A stretch of DNA of 49,281 bases. Origin: Pseudomonas sp. (lineage in GTDB: Bacteria; Pseudomonadota; Gammaproteobacteria; Pseudomonadales; Pseudomonadaceae). Positions 41,894 through 49,281 of the stretch are shown in pieces. Within the stretch, counting starts at the first letter, position 1, and each line of letters starts with the position of its first letter. Both the position numbers and the translations under genes were made by a program. The notes beneath the pieces were generated by a model. The model saw only the letters and a list, made by a program, of their open reading frames with translations. It had not been told where the DNA came from and made no database searches. The stretch lies in the NCBI GenBank assembly GCA_022448005.1, contig JAKUTK010000038.1, forward strand, positions 1 through 49,281, in the 5' to 3' direction.

Positions 41894-42433
41894 TCAGAGG
41901 CACCGATTAGCGCAGGGGTCGTCTCTCTCCGGGATTGGCGGAGGCGGCTCGACGAGCTGGGAAACCAGCTCCAAAGCTTTGTCGAACGAAGGATAGCCGC
42001 TCTGCGCAACGTCCAGCCCGGCGTAGGCTTGGCGATACTGTTCCGCTTTGACGGCGTTGCGCTCATTCAGCAGGTAGGGATCCTGATAAATCTTGTAAAG
42101 CAGCGCCACCGCGTGCGGATGACCCTTGGCGCGGGCCTGTTCCAGCAAGTGCAGGACCTGCTCGGCTTGCGGGCCCTGACGGATCAGCAGCAGGGCCTGA
42201 TAGAACTCGGTCTCGCCACGATCATCAAGCCGAGCGCTGCGCTCGAGTAGCGCCTCGGCGAGTTCGTAGCCGTCTTCGTCGCCGATGGAAATCAGAATCT
42301 TGGCCTGCAGCAGGTCGTTCTGGTAGAGCAACCGCTCAGCGCGGCAAGCGCTATCGCTTCCAGGTTGATCACATGGCTGTGAGACGCAGCCGCCCAGGAC
42401 AACGAGCAGTCCGATCACCAGTGCGTTCTTCAT
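41894..42433 (-). CDS. Uncharacterised Sel1/TPR-like lipoprotein
   Basis: This 179-residue lipoprotein starts at the ATG at 42433, which has AAGG upstream and begins a lipobox signal (LVVLGGC, C16). A longer upstream frame lacks that. The mature part has helical repeat-like segments (AEALLERSARLDDRGETEFYQALLLIRQGPQAEQVLHLLEQARAKGHPHAVALLYKIYQ), which look like Sel1 or TPR units, and an acidic Pro-rich tail. Function is unknown. It follows the binding-protein gene on the same strand by 77 bases. Confidence 0.8.
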   Translation of the reverse strand: MKNALVIGLLVVLGGCVSQPCDQPGSDSACRAERLLYQNDLLQAKILISIGDEDGYELAEALLERSARLDDRGETEFYQALLLIRQGPQAEQVLHLLEQARAKGHPHAVALLYKIYQDPYLLNERNAVKAEQYRQAYAGLDVAQSGYPSFDKALELVSQLVEPPPPIPERDDPCANRCL

Positions 42434-42510
42434 TGCTGCCTTATTCTCTTGATTGTTTAGTGGGTCAGCGCGTGTTCTGACCTGTGTGTGTCGTTTCTGT
42501 TCAGCCTGTT

Positions 42511-43272
42511 TCAATGCGCGGCGGCAATGGGCTGCAGTCCGTAACGGAACAGCAGGATCTGCCACTCGGGGTTCTCTGGCAAGGTTTCTAGGAAGCGGTC
42601 GAGGTACCCGATGGCCGACTGGCCAAGGGTGTCGGCGATCCACACGCGGCGATTGAACTGATACAGCGGCGTGTTCGAGACGTATAAATCCCGAAGTTTT
42701 CTTTCTTTAAGGTAGTAGAGCAGGGTGGAGCGCGGGATCAGCAAGGTGCTGATACGGCCCGACATCAGTCTTTCGAGGTTTTGCAGATCGCCCTGGGCGT
42801 CCTGGCGCTTGATTGCACCGCTGGCGATTTCCGCCTCGAGCCCTTCGTATCGGTGACCAAGCACCCCACCCAAGACCAGGTTATCTAGCGATGCGGGGTT
42901 CTCATACTCAACCGGGACGTCAGGTAACGAGACGAAGTCCTGCTGATCCGTCAGCAGCGGCTCCGACCAGGTTCCGTGAGCTGTCTGCGCGGCTGTGAAA
43001 AAGCTCGGAGTGGCCCAAAGCAGAATGCCGGGCCGCTTCCGCTCCAGGCGCTTATCCACACGCTTGCGCGGCAATTTGACCAGCTCGAAGCGAAAACGGT
43101 GGTCATTGGCGGAATCATTGTTGAGCAGTTCGACGAACGCCTGCGACAGCCCCTTGGCATCGTCGAGAACGAACGGCGGCGAAAAATGATACGTCCACAC
43201 CTCGATTCGTTGCTGGGCTCCGCAGACCGAGGGCAACAGGACGAGCGTCAGCAAAATGACGAGTCTGTGCAT
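42511..43272 (-). CDS. Periplasmic solute-binding-like protein (SBP_bac_3 type)
   Basis: This 253-residue secreted protein has a signal peptide (about 1-18, ending CGA). The mature part begins RIEVWTYHFSPPFVLDDAKGLSQAFVELLNND, the opening of family-3 extracellular solute-binding proteins as in PA14-type orphan members, and ends in a C-terminal lobe (IPRSTLLYYLKERK). There is no transporter gene nearby, so it is an orphan binding protein, possibly a sensor or a scavenger. The ligand is unknown. Confidence 0.8.
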   Translation of the reverse strand: MHRLVILLTLVLLPSVCGAQQRIEVWTYHFSPPFVLDDAKGLSQAFVELLNNDSANDHRFRFELVKLPRKRVDKRLERKRPGILLWATPSFFTAAQTAHGTWSEPLLTDQQDFVSLPDVPVEYENPASLDNLVLGGVLGHRYEGLEAEIASGAIKRQDAQGDLQNLERLMSGRISTLLIPRSTLLYYLKERKLRDLYVSNTPLYQFNRRVWIADTLGQSAIGYLDRFLETLPENPEWQILLFRYGLQPIAAAH

Positions 43273-43423
43273 GGTGAACCTTTATCGCGCGATGGCGAGG
43301 GGCGGCGATCAGGGCCTGTGACGACGGCCTGCAGCTGGCTTTATTTTCGTTGCCATCGACATCAGCATAGCCCAGCGGCCGCAACGCGTGAGCAGTCAGG
43401 GCTATTCTAGAGACGGCTTTAGG

Positions 43424-44146
43424 CTAGAAGCGTTCATGTTCGCCGAGAAAACGGCACTCGCCTACCGGTAGCTTGGCCATTGACAGGCGGCCGATCCGGA
43501 TTCGCTTGCAGCTGATCATCTGCAAGCCGATGGCTTCGCACAGCTGACGCAGATCGCCGGCTTGTGGCGACTTGAGCACGATGCGCAGGCGGGTCTCGTT
43601 CTGCCAGCTGGCCTTGGCCTTGGGCAGGATCTTGCCACGTTGGCCGATGCCCTTGCTCAGCAACGCCAGGCCGCCTTCCTCGGGCTCGCCAGCAACTTCG
43701 ACGATGTACTCCTGCTCCAGCGTGTCGCGTGGATCGGCCAGTTTGCGGAGCACCTCGCGTTGCTGGCTGAATACGACCAACCCACTGATGTCTTGCTCCA
43801 GCGGCAGAACGGAGGTCTGACGTGCAAAATGGCGTTCGCGAGGTGTCAGGCGTGAGCCGTCGCCGCTCCAGTGGCCGGCTTCGGCAAGTTGCTTCATCGC
43901 CTCGGCCGGTTCCGCTGCGGTGGGCTGGCCGGCAGGCTTGTGCAGCAGCAGCGTGACCGGTGGCAATTCGGTCGCGGTGGCGCCGGGCAGCAGCTCGATT
44001 CGCTGCTCGCCTACTTTGAAATAGGGGGTTTCGATGACGTGCCCGTCGACACTGACCCAGCCTCCCTCGATATACAGCTCGGCCTCGCGCCGGGAACAGC
44101 CGATCTGCTCGGCAAGGCGTTTGGACAAGCGTATCGGGTCAGTCAT
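43424..44146 (-). CDS. RsuA/RluF-type pseudouridine-synthase-like protein with altered active site
   Basis: This 240-residue protein starts at 44146; an earlier in-frame start at 44188 lacks family support. It has an S4 RNA-binding domain (about 1-60; LSKRLAEQIGCSRREAELYIEGGWVSVDG) and a pseudouridine synthase domain opening at LLLHKPAG. The active-site motif GRLDxDSxGL of RluF/RluB reads LPLEQDISGL, so the catalytic Asp is E117 and the preceding Arg is Pro. The later EQEYIVEV and KIRI-type segments are conserved. The fold is clear; catalytic activity is doubtful, and it may act as an RNA-binding protein instead. Confidence 0.85.
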   Translation of the reverse strand: MTDPIRLSKRLAEQIGCSRREAELYIEGGWVSVDGHVIETPYFKVGEQRIELLPGATATELPPVTLLLHKPAGQPTAAEPAEAMKQLAEAGHWSGDGSRLTPRERHFARQTSVLPLEQDISGLVVFSQQREVLRKLADPRDTLEQEYIVEVAGEPEEGGLALLSKGIGQRGKILPKAKASWQNETRLRIVLKSPQAGDLRQLCEAIGLQMISCKRIRIGRLSMAKLPVGECRFLGEHERF

Positions 44147-44242
44147 GGTGGGCTCGGGTGCGTCGGAAGGAGAAACCTGGCGAGCCACTGCAAACGGCTA
44201 AAAGCAGTGGGGGCTCGCTTAGTAGGTCGGGTGTTGCGGAGA

Positions 44243-44428
44243 TTACTTCTTGCTGATGGTGATCTGGCGCGACGGGCCCTGGGTCTGGCCGCTGACCCCG
44301 TTGGGGATCTTCTGAACTTCGCCGCCGGCCTTCAGAAAGGCTGCCATCTGGCTGGCCAGCGATTCGCTGGTTTCGCTGGCGGGTTCGGGTTTGCGTTTGG
44401 CGGTGGTGGTCTTGGAGGCCATCGTCAT
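44243..44428 (-). CDS. Small conserved basic protein, 61 residues
   Basis: This 61-residue protein is rich in Lys, Ser and Thr, with a central LASQMAAFLKAGGEVQKIPNGVSGQTQG. I use the ATG at 44428, which lies 6 bases after AAAGGA; an ATG 2 codons downstream is an alternative. A TATAAT element lies about 30 bases upstream. I do not recognise a family. It could be a nucleoid- or ribosome-associated small protein. Confidence 0.65.
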   Translation of the reverse strand: MTMASKTTTAKRKPEPASETSESLASQMAAFLKAGGEVQKIPNGVSGQTQGPSRQITISKK

Positions 44429-44456
44429 CTGGTTCCTTTGGTCAGTCGAACCGGAC

Positions 44457-44462
44457 ATTATA
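44457..44462 (-). promoter_or_regulatory. -10 element of the small-protein gene
   Basis: On the minus strand this reads TATAAT, the consensus -10, about 29 bases before the small-protein ATG. The region 17 bases further upstream (CGAACA/GAACAA) is not a good -35, so the promoter may rely on an extended -10 or an activator. Confidence 0.5.
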
Positions 44463-44796
44463 CAGATCTGACTAAATTTTGTTCGATTTTTCGCTTGACT
44501 CGATTTTCTTCTACCCGCTTCCTGCCTGGCTCAGGTTCGCCTGGCTCGTTGCCGTAGCCTGTGTTCGGCTGCAGAACGAATGATGGCGGATGCGTTAGAA
44601 GGCTTGGGTCGCCAGCACACATGCGTCTTCGATTTTTCCCCTCCCACGGGAGCATTCTCGTTCACATCCGGTCCACACACTATCGGGTCTGGCGAAGCGG
44701 CGGTCTGCCACGACACGAAGACAAGGCAGGGGACGCTCGCGGCAAAGTTATTTGTTTCGTCATCTCCGGCCCCATCGATGGAATAAGGAGCGGAGA
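44463..44796. other. Divergent intergenic region upstream of gcd
   Basis: About 334 bases between the small-protein promoter and the gcd start. No gene is supportable. The gcd promoter and any sugar- or PQQ-responsive control should be here, but I see no named operator. The right end carries the AAGGAG ribosome site at 44785-44790 that fixes the gcd GTG start. Confidence 0.5.
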
Positions 44797-47139
44797 GTGG
44801 CGGTCATCATCAGTGCAATCCTGTGCATCATCCTGGGCCTGGCGCTTGCCGTTGGTGGTTGGAAAATCATCGCGCTCGGCGGTACCGGGTATTTCGCGAT
44901 CCTCGCAGTCGGCTTTCTGCTCACGGGCGGATTGCTGTGGGCTCGGCGTCGCGCGGCGCTTTGGGTTTATGCGCTGGTCATGCTCGGGGCGCTGGGATGG
45001 GCTATCTATGAAGTAGGCTTCGACTGGTGGCAACTGGCCCCTCGCGCCAGCATCATTGGCCCGCTTGGGTTGTGGTTCCTGACCCCCTGGATCGCGCAGC
45101 GGCTGGGTTGGCAGCACTTCGGTGCGCGTGCCTGGGGCGGTAGCGCAATCCCGCTGATGATCGCCGTGGCGCTATGGGGAGCGACGGCTCTGCACGCCTT
45201 GACCTCCGACAGCAGTGACATCAAAGGCATGCTGCCGCCACCTCTTGCTGCGGCGCCTGCAGCCGAGGTGGACTCGGCCGACGATGTGCCAGCCAGCGAT
45301 TGGCACGCTTACGGTCGCACTCAGCACGGCACGCGCTACTCACCGCTCGCGCAAATCACGCCAAGCAATGTCGAGCGGTTGGAAAAGGTCTGGCATTACC
45401 ACACCGGCGATATGCGACGTCCTAGCGATCCCAACGAGACCACCTACGAAGTCACGCCGCTCCAGATCGATGACAGCCTCTTCATCTGCACGCCGCACAA
45501 CTTCGTGATCGCGTTGGATGCCGAGACCGGGGAAGAGCGCTGGCGCTTCGATCCGGAGGTTCCGGATTCGACCAATCGTCAGCATCTGACGTGTCGCGGT
45601 CTGTCCTATCACACCAGCGAGACCCCCGTGGAGGGACAGGCCTGTCAGCAACGCCTGTTCATGCCCACAGCGGATGCGCGCCTGATTGCATTGGACCCAG
45701 AGACCGGCAAGGTCTGCGAATCATTTGGCGAAAACGGCGCGGTGAATTTGTGGAAGAACATGCCGAACGTCACGGAGGGTTTCTACTACTCTACCTCGCC
45801 ACCGGTTGTAGCTAATGATCTGGTCATCGTCGGCGGGGCGGTCAATGACAACGTTTCGACCACCGAACCATCTGGCGTTATCCGCGCGTATGACGCGATT
45901 ACCGGCGAGTTGAAGTGGAACTGGGACCCGGGCAACCCGCAGCAGACCGCACCCATCGCCCCAGGCGAAACCTACAGCGAGAGCACGCCCAACAGCTGGA
46001 GCATTTCCAGTGCCGATGAGGAATTGGGGCTGGTGTTCGTGCCGATGGGCAATCAGGTTCCGGATCAGTGGGGCGGCAACCGCAGCGAGAACAGTGAGCG
46101 CTTCTCGTCTTCCATCGTCGCGCTGGATTTGGTGACCGGTCAGCTGCGCTGGGTGTTCCAGACCGTACACCACGATCTATGGGACATGGATGTGCCCGCG
46201 CAGCCAAGCCTCGTCGATATCCAGACCGAATCCGGTATGGTCCCGGCCCTCGTACAGCCCACCAAGCAGGGCGACATCTATGTGTTGGATCGCCGGACGG
46301 GTGAGCCAGTGCTCCCGGTACGAGAAGTGCCAGCACCGCAGGGCGCAGCGAAGGGCGATTATGTGGCAGCGACGCAGCCCGTTTCGGCGCTGTCGTACGA
46401 GCCGCCGAAACTGCAAGATTCCGATCTGTGGGGTGCAACCTTCATCGATCAGATGATGTGCCACATCAAGTTCAACTCGTTGCGTTACGAGGGCCGTTAC
46501 ACGCCGCCTACGACGCAGGGGTCGCTGGTCTATCCCGGTAACTTCGGCGTTTTCAACTGGGGCGGCGTGGCGGTTGATCCGGTTCGGCAGATGGTGTTCA
46601 GCGCACCGTCCTATCTGGCCTTCACCTCAACGCTGATTCCACGCGAGAACGACGAGAAGAGCTATGTCTCAGATAGCGAACCGCATCTGAACGAAAACTT
46701 CGGCGCGCCGTTCGCGGTCGACCTGAAGCCCTTCGTGTCGCCGATTGGTCTGCCTTGCACCGCACCGCCATGGGGTTATGTGGCGGGCGCCGACCTGCGC
46801 ACGGGTAAAACCCACTGGCTGCGCAAGAACGGTACGGTGCGTGACCGGGCACCGGTGCCGCTGCCATTCGAAATGGGTGTGCCGAGTCTGGGCGGGCCGG
46901 TGATGACCGCTGGCGGGGTGGCGTTCCTCTCCAGTACGCTGGATTACTACGTGCGTGCCTATGACGTCACCACCGGTAAGCAGCTTTGGCGGGCACGGTT
47001 GCCTGCGGGTGGCCAGGCGACGCCGATGACCTATCAGAGCCGTTCGGGGCGCCAGATGGTCGTGGTCGTTGCTGGCGGTCACGGGTCGCTCGGCACCAAG
47101 GCCGGGGATTCGGTCATCGCCTACGCACTGCCGCGATAA
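44797..47139 (+). CDS. gcd: Membrane-bound PQQ-dependent glucose dehydrogenase
   Basis: This periplasmic-facing enzyme oxidises glucose to gluconolactone and passes electrons to ubiquinone. The start is a GTG at 44797 with AAGGAG 6 bases upstream; it begins VAVIISAILCIILGLAL, the first of five N-terminal membrane helices (about 1-145). The remaining part is an eight-bladed PQQ propeller (about 150-780) with DWHAYGRTQHGTRYSPLAQI, the central VHHDLWDMDVPAQPSL (the family's catalytic Asp region) and GDIYVLDRRTGEPVLPVREVP. 780 residues compares with about 796 for E. coli Gcd. No pqq synthesis genes are in the window. Confidence 0.96.
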   Translation: MAVIISAILCIILGLALAVGGWKIIALGGTGYFAILAVGFLLTGGLLWARRRAALWVYALVMLGALGWAIYEVGFDWWQLAPRASIIGPLGLWFLTPWIAQRLGWQHFGARAWGGSAIPLMIAVALWGATALHALTSDSSDIKGMLPPPLAAAPAAEVDSADDVPASDWHAYGRTQHGTRYSPLAQITPSNVERLEKVWHYHTGDMRRPSDPNETTYEVTPLQIDDSLFICTPHNFVIALDAETGEERWRFDPEVPDSTNRQHLTCRGLSYHTSETPVEGQACQQRLFMPTADARLIALDPETGKVCESFGENGAVNLWKNMPNVTEGFYYSTSPPVVANDLVIVGGAVNDNVSTTEPSGVIRAYDAITGELKWNWDPGNPQQTAPIAPGETYSESTPNSWSISSADEELGLVFVPMGNQVPDQWGGNRSENSERFSSSIVALDLVTGQLRWVFQTVHHDLWDMDVPAQPSLVDIQTESGMVPALVQPTKQGDIYVLDRRTGEPVLPVREVPAPQGAAKGDYVAATQPVSALSYEPPKLQDSDLWGATFIDQMMCHIKFNSLRYEGRYTPPTTQGSLVYPGNFGVFNWGGVAVDPVRQMVFSAPSYLAFTSTLIPRENDEKSYVSDSEPHLNENFGAPFAVDLKPFVSPIGLPCTAPPWGYVAGADLRTGKTHWLRKNGTVRDRAPVPLPFEMGVPSLGGPVMTAGGVAFLSSTLDYYVRAYDVTTGKQLWRARLPAGGQATPMTYQSRSGRQMVVVVAGGHGSLGTKAGDSVIAYALPR

Positions 47140-47229
47140 CGGCGCTGCCGCGTGCGCGCCGCAGCGGTGCGCACGCGACAAGCGGGTGGCCTGCTAGAAT
47201 CGCCGCCACAGACACAGAGGAATCGTTAC

Positions 47230-48066
47230 ATGGCCGCAATCGGGCGCTTCAACAGCCTGCAAATCGTCAAGCACACCGGTTTCGGCCTTTATCTGGATGG
47301 CGGTCCGGATGGCGAAATCCTGCTGCCCAACCGCTACATTCCGAAAAACACGCCGACGGAGGTCGATGATTGGTTGAACGTCTTCATCTACCTCGACAGT
47401 GAAGACAAGCTCATCGCCACCAGCGAGAAACCCAAGGTGCAAGTCGGCGAATTCGAAAGTCTCAAAGTCGCCGAGATCAACCGGATCGGGCTGTTTCTAG
47501 ACTGGGGGCTCCCCAAGGATCTGCTGCTGCCTCACTCTGAAGAGAAGCGGCCCCTCAACGAGGGCGATTATTGTGTCGTTCACGTCTACCTCGACAAGCA
47601 CACCCGTCGCATCACTGCCACCGCGCGGTTGGACCGTTACCTGGACAAGACGCCCGCGCGTTACAAGGTTGGCGAAGCCGTTGATCTGCTAGTGGTCGAG
47701 CCCACCGATCTCGGGCACAAGGCGATCATCAACGGCAAACACTGGGGCCTGATCCACAAGAACGAGGCCTTCAAGTTCCTGCGTGGCGGCATCCGCGAGA
47801 AGGGCTACATCAAGGAAGTTCGCGCGGACGGCAAGATCAGCCTGAGCCTTCAGCCGGTGGGCAGCGAGGCGGCTGATGCATTGCAGACGCTAATATTGCA
47901 GAAGCTGCAGGAAAACCAGGGCAGCCTGCCCGTCAGCGACAAGACTGCCGCAGACGAAATTGCGCGACTGTTCGGCGTCAGTAAGGGCAACTTCAAGAAA
48001 GCCATCGGTGGCCTGTACAAACAGGGGCGTATCACTATCCATCCTGACCGTATCGAGCGCGCCTGA
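47230..48066 (+). CDS. CvfB-family S1 RNA-binding protein
   Basis: This 278-residue cytosolic protein has three or four S1-type beta-barrel segments (about 1-215: GRFNSLQIVKHTGFGLYLDGG, VAEINRIGLFLDWGLPKDLLLP, GYIKEVRADGKISLSLQPVG) and a C-terminal winged helix (about 225-278; DKTAADEIARLFGVSKGNFKKAIGGLYKQGRI). The layout matches CvfB/YitL, linked to virulence and RNA handling in Gram-positives. The ATG at 47230 has AGAGGA upstream. An earlier in-frame start at 47152 overlaps the gcd end and is rejected. It follows gcd by 90 bases on the same strand. Confidence 0.9.
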   Translation: MAAIGRFNSLQIVKHTGFGLYLDGGPDGEILLPNRYIPKNTPTEVDDWLNVFIYLDSEDKLIATSEKPKVQVGEFESLKVAEINRIGLFLDWGLPKDLLLPHSEEKRPLNEGDYCVVHVYLDKHTRRITATARLDRYLDKTPARYKVGEAVDLLVVEPTDLGHKAIINGKHWGLIHKNEAFKFLRGGIREKGYIKEVRADGKISLSLQPVGSEAADALQTLILQKLQENQGSLPVSDKTAADEIARLFGVSKGNFKKAIGGLYKQGRITIHPDRIERA

Positions 48067-48073
48067 GTTGTGA

Positions 48074-48094
48074 GGGCGGCCCAGCGGGTCGCCC
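48074..48094 (+). terminator. Possible weak terminator after the CvfB-type gene
   Basis: GGGCG-g-CCC, loop AGC, GGG-t-CGCCC forms a stem of 5+3 pairs just 8 bases after the stop codon at 48066, followed by GTTCT. The T-run is short, so termination is probably partial. Confidence 0.4.
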
Positions 48095-48908
48095 GTTCTA
48101 GCTGCCTAGGCAATCCCTTGCACCCCGTTTTGCCCTGCGCCAGTCATGAATCGACGTGTCGATTTGTCGACCCCTCCAGCGCGGGTTTGTGATCGCCTCC
48201 TTCGTCTGCCTGGGATTGTTTCGGCCTGTCTCGTCCGAGATCAAACGCTGGCCGCTTACCACTCATCCCCTCGCACTCGTCAGAGTTCCCAATATGGAAC
48301 TCGCTCATATCAGGCTGGGTCCAGAAAGGGCCGATGATGCTTTTAATCTGCGTCGAGACGGTTGACTGCCATGTGGCTCGCAGGACCCTGGCGGCACAGC
48401 GAGACACAGCGGGCCTCTGAATGGAGCTGATCCGTCGAGGCTTGGCGTGTTTCTTATTCCTTGGGGCAGCACAGCTCACGTGCGCCGGCAGGCTGCAGGC
48501 GCTTGCACAACCCGTCGCCAAGTTAAGCCTTAGTTCAACGGCGTGATGACAAGCTGGGCCAGCGCCGCACGGCTACACGCTGCCGCACCAAAAATAAAAT
48601 CCAAGATAAGGTCAGATTAAGCCGTCGTTCGACCGTGAATCGCACGCTTGGCGGGGCTCACGTGCGGATGTTGACAAGATGTTTCGCCACGCGCGCACGT
48701 TCCCCGGGCGGTAGCGTGCAGTAACCAGCCGGATTAGAGCCAGTGCTAGATAAAAGCTGTTGGCGCCTGGAAGGTGCCCTGCTGAGTGAATGTGCAACTG
48801 TCTAGGATATTTGCGGTCTGTTGCGTGTCTATGCCTCCTCACAGCAGCCAGGCGACGCAGCCAGAAGGTAGGTATGCACCACAATTTATCTCCGAGAAGG
48901 GATTCTAT
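48095..48908. other. Long gene-free region upstream of the beta-barrel gene
   Basis: About 814 bases without a convincing gene. Open frames near 48144-48521 and 48612-48884 have no ribosome sites or recognisable motifs. The middle has an A+T-rich patch (48588-48618, CCAAAAATAAAATCC) and a consensus TTGACA near 48672 without a clear -10 partner. A long leader or a small RNA is possible before the beta-barrel gene. Confidence 0.45.
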
Positions 48909-49281
48909 ATGAGGAAGATCACGCTTCCATGCTTATCGCTGCTGTGCTTAGCGGCTACCCAGAGCTGGGCACAGAGCGAGCGCGAGCCCCGATACATTCA
49001 GCTGGGCGGGTTCGAGTTCACCCCGACGCTGGTGGTGCGAGAAAGTTACGACGACAACTATCGCGGCCTGTCGGACAACGAACAGGCATCCTGGGTCACC
49101 GGCATTAATCCAACCTTCGTGCTGGGGACTGGTAATCGCAACAGCGAATACGAACTCGAATACTCGTTCAACAGCGACATCTTCCATTCGGATTCCGAAG
49201 CCAGCAACACCGACCATCATCTGCGCCTCAGAAGCGCCATGGAATTCACGTCCCGGCATCGTCTGACCTGGGGTCTTGCCT
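48909..49281 (+). CDS. Outer-membrane beta-barrel protein, 5' part (BBP2-type)
   Basis: Only the first 124 codons are in the window. The protein begins MRKITLPCLSLLCLAATQSWAQS, a signal peptide cleaved near residue 22, followed by RYIQLGGFEFTPTLVVRESYDDNYRGL and alternating beta-strand segments such as NSEYELEYSFNSDIF. The opening is that of the putative beta-barrel porin 2 family often encoded in exopolysaccharide clusters. AGAAGGG precedes the ATG. The rest, and any polysaccharide operon it starts, lie beyond the right edge. Confidence 0.75.
   Translation, partial: MRKITLPCLSLLCLAATQSWAQSEREPRYIQLGGFEFTPTLVVRESYDDNYRGLSDNEQASWVTGINPTFVLGTGNRNSEYELEYSFNSDIFHSDSEASNTDHHLRLRSAMEFTSRHRLTWGLA

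Overview
The window reads as chromosomal DNA from a gamma-proteobacterium of the Pseudomonas/Stutzerimonas group. Grounds: high G+C coding bias, Pseudomonas-type REP palindromes (core GGAGCGAGCTTGCTCGCGA), a NodT/HlyD/DHA2 efflux operon, a PA2169-type four-helix protein, a membrane PQQ glucose dehydrogenase and Pseudomonas-type orphan lipoproteins. About 45 protein genes can be supported. I see no rRNA, tRNA, CRISPR array, transposase or integrase.

Layout. 0.16-5.8 kb: a PepSY inner-membrane protein converges on a three-gene tripartite drug pump. 6.0-9.1 kb: a periplasmic hydroxyisourate hydrolase and a GlcG/HbpS-type protein are divergent from an OmpR/kinase pair. The gap holds a perfect CATTAC-N6-GTAATG palindrome, so the locus looks like E. 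coli HprRS/hiuH. 9.2-15 kb: a PA2169-type protein, a GGDEF-EAL protein, an AraC regulator and a secreted SGNH/sialate-esterase-like protein lying between REP elements. 15.2-18.4 kb: a double-domain KaiC ATPase gene overlapping a hybrid histidine kinase gene. 18.8-24.3 kb: an ABC1/UbiB-like kinase, an SDR, a 7TM-DISM GGDEF cyclase and a WecG/TagA glycosyltransferase, with several gene-poor gaps. 24.9-31.2 kb: a NIT-domain chemoreceptor, an A+T-richer OLD-family nuclease and topoisomerase III, the last preceded by a perfect LexA-type box.

31.2-33.4 kb: an AzlCD exporter pair and an RlmI/K-type methyltransferase. 33.6-37.3 kb: a complete curli locus on one strand in the order csgD-E-F-G-B-A, with a CsgA of about ten repeats. 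37.5-44.4 kb: mostly housekeeping and uncharacterised genes (LysE, VOC, AKR, SDR, three exported proteins, two small proteins) and a pseudouridine-synthase-like protein whose usual catalytic Asp is Glu. 44.8-49.3 kb: gcd, a CvfB-type S1 protein, a gene-free gap of about 840 bp, and the 5' part of an outer-membrane beta-barrel gene that runs off the window.

Surface-lifestyle functions recur: curli, a polymer-type glycosyltransferase, a beta-barrel of an exopolysaccharide-associated type, two cyclic-di-GMP proteins, a chemoreceptor and the KaiC/kinase module. The most unusual items are the KaiC-kinase pair, the HprR-type box with its regulon, the LexA box at topB, the expanded CsgA and the altered pseudouridine synthase. 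I found no clearly new multi-gene system. The strongest candidates for under-described biology are the KaiC/kinase pair and the isolated OLD nuclease next to an apparently SOS-controlled topB.
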